DNA of 64,000 nucleotides from DATFQE01 sp963739085 (GCA_963739085.1 CAVTZA010000014.1:118122-182121), one strand, 5' to 3'; shown: positions 54,953 through 63,063, numbered from the stretch's first letter. Numbers and translations: made by a program. Notes: generated by a model not told the origin, from the letters alone.

Positions 54953-55587
54953 ACGCCAAGGTCGACCGTCTCGACGCTCGTCTGGAGGCTCTCGCGACCG
55001 TCCTGCTGGCGCTCGCGACCGTCGCCACGGCATGGAGCGGCTACCAGGCGAGCCGCTGGAACGGAGAGCAGGCGAAGGCGTTCAGCCGTGCGAACGCGGC
55101 GCGGATCGAGTCGACGAAGGCTGCCGGCCGCGCCGACACGTTGACGCAGATCGACGTTACGAGCTTCGCGTCGTGGGTGAACGCGTACGCCCTGGATCAG
55201 ACGGAGCTCGCGGACTTCTACTTCAAGCGCTTTCGGAAGGAGTTCAAGCCGGCCGTCGATGCCTGGATCGCGACGAGGCCGCTTCGGAACGCCGACGCGC
55301 CGCTGTCACCGTTCGCCATGCCCCAATACCAGGTTGCCGCCCGCGAGGAGTCAGAGGAGCTCGAGGCCACGGCTGAGCTGTGGTCGGCAAGGGCGAGAGC
55401 GAACGTCCAGCGTTCGACGAACTACGTCCTCGGCGTGGTGCTGTTCGCGGCGGCGCTCTTCTTCGCCGGCATCAGCACGAAGGCGGGAACCGTACGCCTG
55501 CGACGCACCCTGCTCTCCTTCGGGGTCGTCGTGTTCCTCGGCACAGCCGCCTGGCTCGCGACCTTCCCGATCAGCATCTCGATCTGA
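54949..55587 (+). CDS. Membrane protein coupled to DUF4239
   Basis: 212 residues. An amphipathic N-terminus and first helix (LEALATVLLALATVATAWSG) is followed by a helical soluble stretch (SRWNGEQAKAFSRANAARIE, DFYFKRFRKEFKPAVDAWIA) and two C-terminal helices (NYVLGVVLFAAALFFAGI, LLSFGVVVFLGTAAWLATF). It vaguely resembles DUF4337-type proteins. Translationally coupled to DUF4239 copy 2 by ATGA and followed by a strong terminator hairpin. Function unknown. Confidence 0.78.
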   Translation: MNAKVDRLDARLEALATVLLALATVATAWSGYQASRWNGEQAKAFSRANAARIESTKAAGRADTLTQIDVTSFASWVNAYALDQTELADFYFKRFRKEFKPAVDAWIATRPLRNADAPLSPFAMPQYQVAAREESEELEATAELWSARARANVQRSTNYVLGVVLFAAALFFAGISTKAGTVRLRRTLLSFGVVVFLGTAAWLATFPISISI

Positions 55588-55604
55588 CCTGTCCCTCGCT
55601 CTCG

Positions 55605-55642
55605 GCGGAACCACGCGCTCGCGCACGAGGGCGTGGTTCCGC
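55605..55642 (+). terminator. Hairpin terminator after the DUF4239 pair
   Basis: GCGGAACCACGC (55605-55616) pairs perfectly with GCGTGGTTCCGC (55631-55642). The 14-nt interior contains a further CTCG/CGAG pairing. It starts 17 nt past the stop at 55587. No T-run follows, as is usual in high-GC actinobacteria. Confidence 0.75.
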
Positions 55643-55675
55643 GCCCGCGATTGTCGGGGCAGCGGTGCAGTTGTT

Positions 55676-55707
55676 CTCCACCCGGGCGACGCACTCACCC
55701 GGGTGAA
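55676..55707 (-). promoter_or_regulatory. Palindrome module copy 2 (leftward, no obvious target)
   Basis: CTCACCCGGGTGAA at 55694-55707 (one mismatch from the palindrome) with, 9 nt to its left, CTCCACCCG at 55676-55684, which is CGGGTGGAG on the minus strand. The spacing equals that of the other copies, but it points left between two converging genes. It may drive an antisense or small RNA, or be a spare copy. Confidence 0.65.
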
Positions 55708-55750
55708 CGGCTAACCCCGTCGAGCCGGCAGGATCACGCCGGGGCCGCGC

Positions 55751-56171
55751 CTAGAGGTCGCAGTCGTCCGGAGCGGCTTCCTGCAGCGTCTTGAACGCGG
55801 TGTCGACGCTGCCGACCGAAGTGCCGATCTCGGCAAGCGAGTCTCTCGTGAGCTCGCCTTCGGCGGATGCACTCTCGATGTCGTTGATGAGGGCCTCCAC
55901 GGTGGCCTTGAAGGTGTCGATCTCTTGACCCAGCTCCTCGTCCGCAGCGTCCTTCGCGTCATTGGCGTCGGTGACGATCTGCGTTCGCCGCTTGCTGGAG
56001 CTCGTCGGCGGACGTGTCCTGGAGCTCGATGTCGTCCAGGCTCTGAACCGACGCCTGGAGATCCTGAAGGCTCTGGCACACCTCGGACTTGTCGTCGCCA
56101 CAACCCAGGCCGAGCCCCAGGAAGGCGGCGACCGCGGCGACCAAGATCAAGGAGCGAATCACGCCGCGCAT
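55751..56171 (-). CDS. Small helical lipoprotein (frameshifted)
   Basis: About 140 residues if one missing base near 55981 is restored. The signal peptide (IRSLILVAAVAAFLGLGLGC) ends at a lipobox cysteine. The mature helices include EVCQSLQDLQASVQSLDDIE, then TDANDAKDAADEELGQEIDT and SLAEIGTSVGSVDTAFKTLQ, ending DDCDL. The layout, with a cysteine near each end and helices between, matches the lipoprotein at 42602-43138. The start lies 24 nt from the third half-site of palindrome copy 3. Confidence 0.75.
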
Positions 56172-56195
56172 GATCGCCGCCTAGGACCCGGCCGT

Positions 56196-56227
56196 CCTCA
56201 CCCGTTGCCCGGTTTCACCCGGGTGGA
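56196..56227 (-). promoter_or_regulatory. Palindrome module copy 3 (leftward)
   Basis: TTCACCCGGGTGGA at 56214-56227 with CCTCACCCG at 56196-56204 (CGGGTGAGG on the minus strand) 9 nt to its left. It faces the lipoprotein start at 56171, 24 nt away. Confidence 0.75.
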
Positions 56228-56272
56228 CCAGGCCCGGCAGCGGACGGCTGAGCCTAGGACGCGATCGATCCG

Positions 56273-56304
56273 TTCACCCGGGTGAACATGCCTCTCGGGT
56301 GTTT
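56273..56304 (+). promoter_or_regulatory. Palindrome module copy 4
   Basis: GTTCACCCGGGTGAAC (full 16-bp palindrome at 56272-56287), with the third half-site CGGGTGTTT at 56296-56304 after the standard 9-nt gap. It faces the small membrane gene at 56380, 75 nt downstream. Confidence 0.78.
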
Positions 56305-56379
56305 CCTCGTCGAGCCGGCAGCGCCAGTCTCTCGGGAGTGATCTCGGCCCAGACCGACCGGGCGACGAAAGGAGAAACG

Positions 56380-56541
56380 ATGTGGTGGTTCGTCGGCATT
56401 GGTGGAGTCCTCCTGTACATGCTCGTGCTCTTTACGCTCGGCCTCTCCACGCTGAGAAACGGGCATGGCTGGATGTTCTTCTTCGGGTTCTTCTTCCCGC
56501 TGTTCTGGCTCATCGGAGCATTCATGACGCCCAGCGAGTGA
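56380..56541 (+). CDS. Small two-helix membrane protein
   Basis: 53 residues, two closely spaced hydrophobic helices (WWFVGIGGVLLYMLVLFTLG and GWMFFFGFFFPLFWLIGAFM) with a short polar turn (STLRNGHG). The ATG at 56380 has AAAGGAGA upstream, which decides the start over the in-frame TTG/ATG region at 56299. Likely part of the palindrome regulon. Function unknown. Confidence 0.8.
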   Translation: MWWFVGIGGVLLYMLVLFTLGLSTLRNGHGWMFFFGFFFPLFWLIGAFMTPSE

Positions 56542-56616
56542 GTACGCCTGAGCTGCGCTGATCGACGACTTCAAAGGAACGACCACTGCGGCTAGCTTCG
56601 ACGACGTCCGCGCGCG

Positions 56617-57942
56617 TTAGGAGGTCGTCTGGGCCGCGGCGGCCTCGGCGTCCCGGTGCTTTCGCCAGAGCCCGGCTGCCCACCGGTGTGGCCGCTGCTC
56701 GGGCGCCGGCGCGCTTTCGAAAGCCGGCGCTGCGTGGCGGGGGTGAGCTGCGAACCACGCTGCGTAACGCCTCGCGAGCGGAGTTGCGGTCACGCCGTGC
56801 AGGAGGACCGAGAGCCCGATCGTGAGAAAGATCGTGTCCAGCAGCACTGTCTCGTTGGTCAAGTGGGCATCCTCGACGAGGATCACCGCAAAGACGATCG
56901 AGGCAAGTCCACGCGGTCCGAACCAGCCGAGGAATGCGACCGTCGGCGGCCTGGCGCCTGATCCGAGCATCGCGAGGGCCACGGGAACCATGCGAACGAG
57001 CGTGAGGCTGAGAAGCGCATAGAGGACGACCTCGGCGGTGAGATCGTCGAGCAATGGCACCAACATGACGGCGCCGAAGAGAACGAACGTGGCTGCACCG
57101 AGCAGGCCGCCCAGTTCCTCGAGGAAGAGTGTCACCTCGCCGCCGACATCACGACGCAGCCCGCCGAAGACCGCACCTCCGACGAACGCCGCGATGAACC
57201 CGCTGCCGCCCATCCAGACGGCCAGGCCGTAGGCGAGCGCAGCCCCTGCGACCGGCACGACCTGAACCCAGATTTCGTCCACGAGGCGGTGCGGGACGCC
57301 CACCCTGACCACGGCTGCCGCCGCGAGCCCGGCGATCACGCCCCCGACTGCTCCGTATCCGATCTCCTCGAGCACGAGCTCCACCGCCTCGCCGTCTCCG
57401 ATCGCGCCCTCTTGCGCCTCGGCGATCGCGATCGCGATCAGGAGCAGCGGCACGCAGATGCCGTCGTTGAGCCCGCTCTCGACGTTGAGCCCCTGACGGA
57501 CACGTGAAGGAACCCGGGGATCGGTGACGACCGCCTGCCCCAGCGCAGCGTCCGTCGGGGCGAGCACGATCGCAAGCAGGACCGCCTCGATGAGCGCGAG
57601 CTCCCCGAGCACGGCGACCCCTGCGAGCGCGCCGGCCACGATCGTCAGCGGCAGCCCGATGGCAAGCAGGCGAAGGGGTAGGACGTATTCGCGGCGCAGC
57701 GCTGCGAGGTCGATCCGCGAAGCGTCCGAGAAGAGAACGAGCGTGAGCGTCGCCTCGGCGACCAGGCGGACGGATTCGCTCCCGATCGCCGGATCGAGCC
57801 AGCCGAGCGCCTCGTCGCTCACGAGGATGCCGCCGGCGACGAACACCATCGCGGCGGTGATCACAGACCCTGAGAGCCGCCGCGAGAAGGTCGCGTACGC
57901 GAGTACGAGGAGCGAGATCGCAACGAGGCCCGAGCTGCCCAA
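56617..57942 (-). CDS. Na+/H+ antiporter (CPA1/NhaP type)
   Basis: 441 residues with about twelve helices. LAPTDAALGQAVVTDPRVPS and LNVESGLNDGICVPLLLIAI contain the antiporter motif with paired acidic residues, and FLGWFGPRGLASIVFAVIL is the later conserved helix. It lacks a long C-terminal regulatory domain. It starts at the TTG at 57942 (GSSGLVAISLLVLAYATFS). A palindrome module sits between it and the divergent DedA gene. It is the second cation/proton antiporter of this region. Confidence 0.9.
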   Translation of the reverse strand: MGSSGLVAISLLVLAYATFSRRLSGSVITAAMVFVAGGILVSDEALGWLDPAIGSESVRLVAEATLTLVLFSDASRIDLAALRREYVLPLRLLAIGLPLTIVAGALAGVAVLGELALIEAVLLAIVLAPTDAALGQAVVTDPRVPSRVRQGLNVESGLNDGICVPLLLIAIAIAEAQEGAIGDGEAVELVLEEIGYGAVGGVIAGLAAAAVVRVGVPHRLVDEIWVQVVPVAGAALAYGLAVWMGGSGFIAAFVGGAVFGGLRRDVGGEVTLFLEELGGLLGAATFVLFGAVMLVPLLDDLTAEVVLYALLSLTLVRMVPVALAMLGSGARPPTVAFLGWFGPRGLASIVFAVILVEDAHLTNETVLLDTIFLTIGLSVLLHGVTATPLARRYAAWFAAHPRHAAPAFESAPAPEQRPHRWAAGLWRKHRDAEAAAAQTTS

Positions 57943-57996
57943 ACCAGCGCGACACTAGAGCCTGAGAAATCGCGCTTCATCGCCTACAACGCCAGG

Positions 57997-58028
57997 TTCA
58001 CCCGGGTGAACGGGGCGCTCGGGCGATG
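57997..58028 (+). promoter_or_regulatory. Palindrome module copy 5
   Basis: GTTCACCCGGGTGAAC (57996-58011) with third half-site CGGGCGATG at 58020-58028 after the standard gap. It lies in the divergent gap between the antiporter and DedA, with the third half-site 37 nt before the DedA start. Confidence 0.78.
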
Positions 58029-58065
58029 AGGGAACGTCGACCCGGCGGAAGACTGCGGGCGTGCG

Positions 58066-58845
58066 ATGACAGCGGTCGATCTCGAGGAGCAGGAACCTTT
58101 CTGGAGACGGCACCTCGGCGTCTTGATCGTCGGCGGCTTCGCAGCCCTCCTGGCCGTGATCGTCCTGCTCCAGCTCCTGGATGAGGGGGACGTCGCCGAG
58201 TGGCTCAGCGAGGCGCCTGAGGAATGGGCCTACGTCCTGTGCTTCGGGCTCGTCTGGCTCGATGCAGTCATCCCGATCTTCCCCGGCGAGACGACGCTCA
58301 GCGCCGCTTCGACGCTCGCCGCAGAGGGAGGAGGGCTCGAGCTCGAGCTCGTCATGGTGGCCGGCGCGTTAGGAGCGATCGTCGGAGACTCGTCGCTGTT
58401 CTGGATCGCCCGCAAGAGCGCCGCCAAAGTCCAAGGCCAGCTCGACAAGGCGCTGGAGAATCCAAAGGTTCGCGCCGGCTGGGACGCCCTCGACCGGTCA
58501 CCCGGACTGCTGATCGTCGCCGGGCGGTACGTCCCAGGAATGCGCTTCGCCGTCAACGCATCCATGGGGCTCTCGCACCTTCCCTACCGCCGCTTCCTCC
58601 CCTGGTCGGTCCTGGGCGGAGTGCTGTGGTCGGTCTACACGTGCGCGCTGGCCTACAAGGTGGCGACCACGCTCTCCGGCTTTCCGCTCGCATCGCTCGT
58701 CATCTCCTCGCTCATCACCTCCGCCGCGCTGGCAGCGATCTACCTCGTCGACCGGCGGAGGAGGAGAGCAGCGAAGGGTGCCGACCCAGCCGAAGTGAGC
58801 GAGGAGCCTGCGGTCCGGCTGAGCTCTACCGGAACCGACGAGTAG
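58066..58845 (+). CDS. DedA family membrane protein
   Basis: 259 residues. The DedA/SNARE-associated core includes IPIFPGETTLSAASTLAAEG, GALGAIVGDSSLFWIARKSA and the signature GRYVPGMRFAVNASMGLSHL. C-terminal helices precede a basic tail. DedA proteins move undecaprenyl phosphate or phospholipid across the membrane in related bacteria. The stop overlaps the YihY start as TAGTG. Confidence 0.92.
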   Translation: MTAVDLEEQEPFWRRHLGVLIVGGFAALLAVIVLLQLLDEGDVAEWLSEAPEEWAYVLCFGLVWLDAVIPIFPGETTLSAASTLAAEGGGLELELVMVAGALGAIVGDSSLFWIARKSAAKVQGQLDKALENPKVRAGWDALDRSPGLLIVAGRYVPGMRFAVNASMGLSHLPYRRFLPWSVLGGVLWSVYTCALAYKVATTLSGFPLASLVISSLITSAALAAIYLVDRRRRRAAKGADPAEVSEEPAVRLSSTGTDE

Positions 58846-59756
58846 TGGATCGGCACGAGGCACCCGAGTCCGGCCTCGACGATCGCGCCCGCGTCAGATT
58901 CACGGCCGCGGTTGCAAGCGCAAGAAGTGCCAGCACACGGCACGTGTCGCTCGCCGTCCCCTTTCGGGCGGCGGAGCGAAACCGTCGTGTCGCGGCAAGC
59001 GTTCTCGCCGGGGGGATCGCCTACCGCCTGTTCCTCTGGCTCTTGCCGTTCGGGTTGATCGTCGGGGGCGCGCTCGGCCTCATGGATGCGGACAGCACCG
59101 AGGAGGCCCTTGCAAACGGCGGTCTTCCCGCAGCCGTCGTCGACGTGATCGGCGACGTCGCGCGAGCCGCGGAATCCGACTGGTGGTGGCTGCTCGGGAT
59201 CGGCGTGCCCCTCCTCCTCTGGGCGGGATACACGGGCGCGAAAGCGTTGCAGCTCATTCACTCGCTCGTCTGGGACCAGCCTCCTCCGCGGGCCAACCCG
59301 TTGAAGAGCTCACTTGCCTTCACCGGCGTGCTGTGCGCCTTCATGGCGGCATTCGCACTCACGTGGTGGCTTCGCGACGAGGCGTCGCTCGAGCGCCTCC
59401 TCGCGGCCGCGCTCGCCACGGCCCCACTCGCCGCGTTGTGGCTCTGGGCGTCTCTCTGCCTTCCGCACCGGGACGCTCCCTGGCACGCGTTGCTACCCGG
59501 CGCGATCCTCGTCGCGGTCGGCTTGCAGGTGCTCCACGTGTCGATCGTCGAGTTCCTCGCGCCGAAGCTCGAGAAGTCGACGACGCTCTACGGGAGCATC
59601 GGCGCCATGACGACGATCCTCTTCTTCATGTACTTCGCCGGGAGGCTCGTCGTCACCTCGCCCATTCTCAACAGCTCCCTCCATCACGAGCTGCGCAAGC
59701 ACGGCAAAGCTCCTGCCGGCGAGGGGACCTCGCCGGCAGGAGCCTCACCCGAGTAA
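58845..59756 (+). CDS. YihY/BrkB family membrane protein
   Basis: 303 residues with six or more helices. RVAASVLAGGIAYRLFLWLL, WWLLGIGVPLLLWAGYTGAK and LYGSIGAMTTILFFMYFAGR are the family landmarks, despite an older misnaming as ribonuclease BN. The GTG at 58845 is coupled to DedA. The last 16 codons encode a perfect hairpin that likely terminates transcription from both sides. Envelope function is inferred from its partner. Confidence 0.88.
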   Translation: MDRHEAPESGLDDRARVRFTAAVASARSASTRHVSLAVPFRAAERNRRVAASVLAGGIAYRLFLWLLPFGLIVGGALGLMDADSTEEALANGGLPAAVVDVIGDVARAAESDWWWLLGIGVPLLLWAGYTGAKALQLIHSLVWDQPPPRANPLKSSLAFTGVLCAFMAAFALTWWLRDEASLERLLAAALATAPLAALWLWASLCLPHRDAPWHALLPGAILVAVGLQVLHVSIVEFLAPKLEKSTTLYGSIGAMTTILFFMYFAGRLVVTSPILNSSLHHELRKHGKAPAGEGTSPAGASPE

Positions 59757-62676
59757 CGTGCCGCTCGCGCGCTAGGCGCTGATCCCCTGAGCCGCGGCGA
59801 CGTGCGCGCCGCGCCTCGTGCAGCGCCATCTCGTCCTCGTGGGTGCCCGGCTTGAGGTCGAAGACGACCTTCTTGACCGTTCCAGTGAAGGCGTAGGGCG
59901 ATTTGGCCGCGTAGTCGCGGTCGACGGGCAGGCCGTTGTCGCGGCCGATGTCCATGCCGGCGTAGGCGTTGAAGCGGACGCCGACCGTCCTTTCCATCCG
60001 CCCCTCGCCGATCTTCTCGTCGTTCGCGTACAGCGAGACCGTTCCGCCGGCCGCCCGTTCCTGGCGGTCGGCGTCGAACTGCATACCGACGGTGACGTCC
60101 CCGGTCGGGATGGGCTCGGTCGAGACGTGCTTGTACTGCTCGACGCCCATCAGCGAGTAGCTGTGATGCAGCAGGCCGTTCTCGTCGACCCAGAGCGAGA
60201 AGCCGCCCATCTCGTCCGCCTCGGCGACGATGACGCCCTCGGCGCCGTCGTCGGGGACCGAGAGCTCGGCCTCGATCGCGTACGAGCGGCCGTAGACGCG
60301 CGGGATCATCCCGGAGGCGACGTTCTGGACGTCGCCGTAGAACGTCTGGGTCGTGATCGTCGGCATCGGCGGCAGGTCCCCGAAGAAGACCGACAACGCA
60401 GCCAGCAGCGGCAGGACGTTGTGCTTCTCGGCCTCCTCCCAGAACAGCTCCTTGAGCTCGGCGAGCTTCTCCGGGTTCTCTGCGGCGAGGTCATGCGCCT
60501 GCGAGAAGTCGTCGGGGAGGTAGTACAGCTCCCAGGAGTCCTGCTCCGGGTCGTAGGTTCCGGGTGCGAGCCTCGCTATCGTCGGCGCCGACATATCCCA
60601 AGGGATGCGGTCGAGCTTGCAGGCGGCCCACCAGCCGTCCTTGTAGATCGCCCGGTTGCCGAGGATCTCGAAGTACTGCACGGTGTGACGCTCCTCGGCG
60701 TTCGCGTCCTCGAAGGTGTGGAGGAAGCTCGTCCCCTCCATCGGCTTTTGGGCGGTCCCGTCCACGACCGTGGGCTCGGGGATGCCGGCCGCTTCGAGGA
60801 TCGTCGGCCCAACGTCGATGACGTGACTGAACTGGCTTCGCAGCCCGCCGGCGTCCTTGATCCGCTCCGGCCAGGAGATGACCATGCCGTTGCGCGTGCC
60901 GCCGAGGTGGGAGGCGCACTGCTTGCCCCACTGGAACGGCGCGTTCCCGGCCCACGCCCAGGCAGACGCGTAGTGCGGCGCGTACGCGTCTGTGCCCCAG
61001 GCGTCGAGCCCGCCGTACTGCTCGAGCAGCGCTAGCTGCTGCTCTGGGGTCAGGACGAGCCCGTTATGCATTGTCAGCTCGTTGAAGGAGCCGGTCAGCG
61101 TTCCCTCCATGCTCGCGCCGTTGTCGCCGAAGATGTAGAAGACGAGCGTGTTGTCGAGCTCGCCCAGCTCCTCGATTGCCTCGAGCAGGCGGCCGACGTG
61201 CCAGTCGGTGTTCTCCTGGAAGCCGGCATAGACCTCCATCTGCCGTGCGTACAGCTTCTTCTCTGCGTCCGAGAGGGAGTCCCAGGCGGGGAGCGCGTCC
61301 GGTCTCGGCGTGAGCTCCGCGTCCTGCGGGATGACGCCCAGCGTCTTCTGCCGTTCGAACGTCTCCTCACGGAGCACGTCCCACCCCTGGTCGAACTTTC
61401 CGCGGTACTTCTCGCTCCACTCGACCGGGACCTGGTGCGGCGCGTGCGAGCACCCGGTCGAGTAGAAGACGAACCACGGCTTTTCCTGGTCCTGGGCGCG
61501 CACCCCGTGGAGCCAGCCCACCGCCTGATCGGTGAGGTCTTCCGGCCAGTAGTACTCCTTGCCGTCCTCGGCCTCCGGGACGCCGATGATGGCGTTGTCC
61601 TGCGTGATGAGCGGGTCGTACTGGCCCGCCTCGCCGCCGAGGATGCCCCAAAAGTGATCGAATCCCCACGCGTTCGGCCAGCGGTCGAACGGCCCGGCTG
61701 CACCCTGGACGTGGTCGGGGGTCATGTGCCACTTGCCGAACCCGGCTGTCGTGTAGCCGTTGGCCTGGAGCGCGCGGACGAACGGGGCGCAGTCCTTCGG
61801 CACGTTCGCCGAGTAGCCGGGGAACGGGCCCGGGAACTCCCCGAGCGACCCGAACCCGACCGTGTGGTGGTTGCGACCGGTCAGCAGGGCGGCACGCGTG
61901 GGCGAGCAAAGCGCGACGACGTGGAACCGGTTGTACCTGAGGCCCTGGTTGGCGACCCGTGTCATCGCCGGCGTCGAGACGGGCCCGCCGAACGTCGACG
62001 GGTTGCCGAAGCCGGCGTCGTCGATCAGCACGAGCAACACGTTCGGCGCGCCCTCCGGCGGCGACGGCGTCATGGCGATCGTCCAATCGCCGACGGACGT
62101 GTCCAGGGTTCGGCCGATCGCGCCTCCGAAGTTCGGATCCGGGATCGGCAGCACCGTCCGGTCCGGACTGAACTTCCCCATCGCCTCGCCGAGCGACTCC
62201 TTCAATGCGCCCATGCCCTTCTTGTCGCCCTGGACGATCGACCGGAGCATGGCGCCCGAGAGCGCCTGCTCGACACCGACTCGCTGCTCGTCGTCGAAGA
62301 TCGCGATGATCCCCGCCGACCCAGGCGGCAGGTTCTCGCCGATCTTGTCGCGAAGCTCCTTCTCGACCTTGTTGCCGGCGAACCTGCCCAACACCCTGCC
62401 GGCGACTGCCCCGACGGCGACTGACGCGAGCAGCGGCGGCGCAAACAAGCCAACCGCGAGCCCGACCCCGCCGCCCCAGCCCGTTCCTTTGCGACCGAGG
62501 TTGTCGCCGGTCCGCTGCACCGACACGCTGCCGTCCTCCGCGTGTGTCACGAGGATCACGCCCTCGATCGAGACCTTCTTCTCTTTGACGAGCGCGACGA
62601 GCGACTCGAAGTCCTTCGTCGCCTCGTCGATGTCCGGGTAACCGGCAACGAGGACGTCGGTCGGTGTCTCAGCCAT
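59668..62676 (-). CDS. Sulfatase with N-terminal DUF1269-like domain
   Basis: About 1,000 residues. The first 150 resemble DUF1269 proteins: TDVLVAGYPDIDEATKDFES, a glycine-rich hydrophobic segment (GGGVGLAVGLFAPPLLASVA) and GSAGIIAIFDDEQRVGVEQ. A type I sulfatase follows: VLLVLIDDAGFGNP (D219, D220), the formylglycine precursor C257 in CSPTRAALLTGR, and GKWHMTPDH. A C-terminal beta-sandwich is shared with the other sulfatase. The ATG at 62676 has GGAGAG upstream. The open frame reaches 59668 through an Arg-rich tail. A one-base change near 59811 would instead end it as AAAQGISA at 59772, which clears the convergent YihY gene and looks more natural. Confidence 0.88.
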   Translation of the reverse strand: MAETPTDVLVAGYPDIDEATKDFESLVALVKEKKVSIEGVILVTHAEDGSVSVQRTGDNLGRKGTGWGGGVGLAVGLFAPPLLASVAVGAVAGRVLGRFAGNKVEKELRDKIGENLPPGSAGIIAIFDDEQRVGVEQALSGAMLRSIVQGDKKGMGALKESLGEAMGKFSPDRTVLPIPDPNFGGAIGRTLDTSVGDWTIAMTPSPPEGAPNVLLVLIDDAGFGNPSTFGGPVSTPAMTRVANQGLRYNRFHVVALCSPTRAALLTGRNHHTVGFGSLGEFPGPFPGYSANVPKDCAPFVRALQANGYTTAGFGKWHMTPDHVQGAAGPFDRWPNAWGFDHFWGILGGEAGQYDPLITQDNAIIGVPEAEDGKEYYWPEDLTDQAVGWLHGVRAQDQEKPWFVFYSTGCSHAPHQVPVEWSEKYRGKFDQGWDVLREETFERQKTLGVIPQDAELTPRPDALPAWDSLSDAEKKLYARQMEVYAGFQENTDWHVGRLLEAIEELGELDNTLVFYIFGDNGASMEGTLTGSFNELTMHNGLVLTPEQQLALLEQYGGLDAWGTDAYAPHYASAWAWAGNAPFQWGKQCASHLGGTRNGMVISWPERIKDAGGLRSQFSHVIDVGPTILEAAGIPEPTVVDGTAQKPMEGTSFLHTFEDANAEERHTVQYFEILGNRAIYKDGWWAACKLDRIPWDMSAPTIARLAPGTYDPEQDSWELYYLPDDFSQAHDLAAENPEKLAELKELFWEEAEKHNVLPLLAALSVFFGDLPPMPTITTQTFYGDVQNVASGMIPRVYGRSYAIEAELSVPDDGAEGVIVAEADEMGGFSLWVDENGLLHHSYSLMGVEQYKHVSTEPIPTGDVTVGMQFDADRQERAAGGTVSLYANDEKIGEGRMERTVGVRFNAYAGMDIGRDNGLPVDRDYAAKSPYAFTGTVKKVVFDLKPGTHEDEMALHEARRARRRGSGDQRLARERHVTRVRLLPARSPRRQELCRACAARDGGSC
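59709..59743. terminator. Perfect 16-bp hairpin inside the YihY 3' coding end
   Basis: GCTCCTGCCGGCGAGG (59709-59724) pairs base for base with CCTCGCCGGCAGGAGC (59728-59743) around a GGA loop. It lies within the last codons of YihY (KAPAGEGTSPAGASP) and just past the natural end of the convergent sulfatase, so it can serve as a two-way terminator. Confidence 0.75.
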
Positions 62677-62775
62677 CAGGGCTCTCCCTTCGCTTCGACT
62701 GCTATCGCGGCGCACGTGTGGCGCGCTTCGCAAGATGGCACAGGCGAGGCCACCCGTACATCGCCCGGCCGTGAG

Positions 62776-62807
62776 TTCACCCGGGTGAAGGTGACCCCCG
62801 GGTGATG
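62776..62807 (+). promoter_or_regulatory. Palindrome module copy 6
   Basis: TTCACCCGGGTGAA at 62776-62789 with third half-site CGGGTGATG at 62799-62807 after the standard gap. It sits between the divergent sulfatase (start 62676) and the small membrane gene at 62872, 64 nt beyond the third half-site. Confidence 0.8.
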
Positions 62808-62871
62808 CGCGACCTACGAGACCGCAGGAACCTCCTCCCTAGACGACCTGCCGGCCGACCGAAGGAGGGCG

Positions 62872-63039
62872 ATGGAATCGTTCTGGGCAACAGTCGTGTT
62901 CTTGTGGCTCGCGGCGACGGGGGTTCTGGTTGCATTCGTGATCAACGCGGCGGCGGTGCGGGCGGAAGCGCTTTCACGAGCATCTGGGTCGAAAACCGCC
63001 GCGACCGAGCGGATGCAGCACTCTCGACGCGTGACCTAG
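62872..63039 (+). CDS. Small single-helix membrane protein, copy B
   Basis: 55 residues from the ATG at 62872 to the TAG at 63037-63039. One membrane helix (FWATVVFLWLAATGVLVAFV) is followed by a polar, basic tail ending HSRRVT. GGAGG lies 4 nt upstream of the start. Paralogue of the protein at 53820-54014, including the shared VVFLWL core and the terminal VT. Likely expressed under palindrome copy 6. Confidence 0.78.
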   Translation: MESFWATVVFLWLAATGVLVAFVINAAAVRAEALSRASGSKTAATERMQHSRRVT

Positions 63040-63063
63040 GTCCGGGAGCGGGTGCACCGACCG

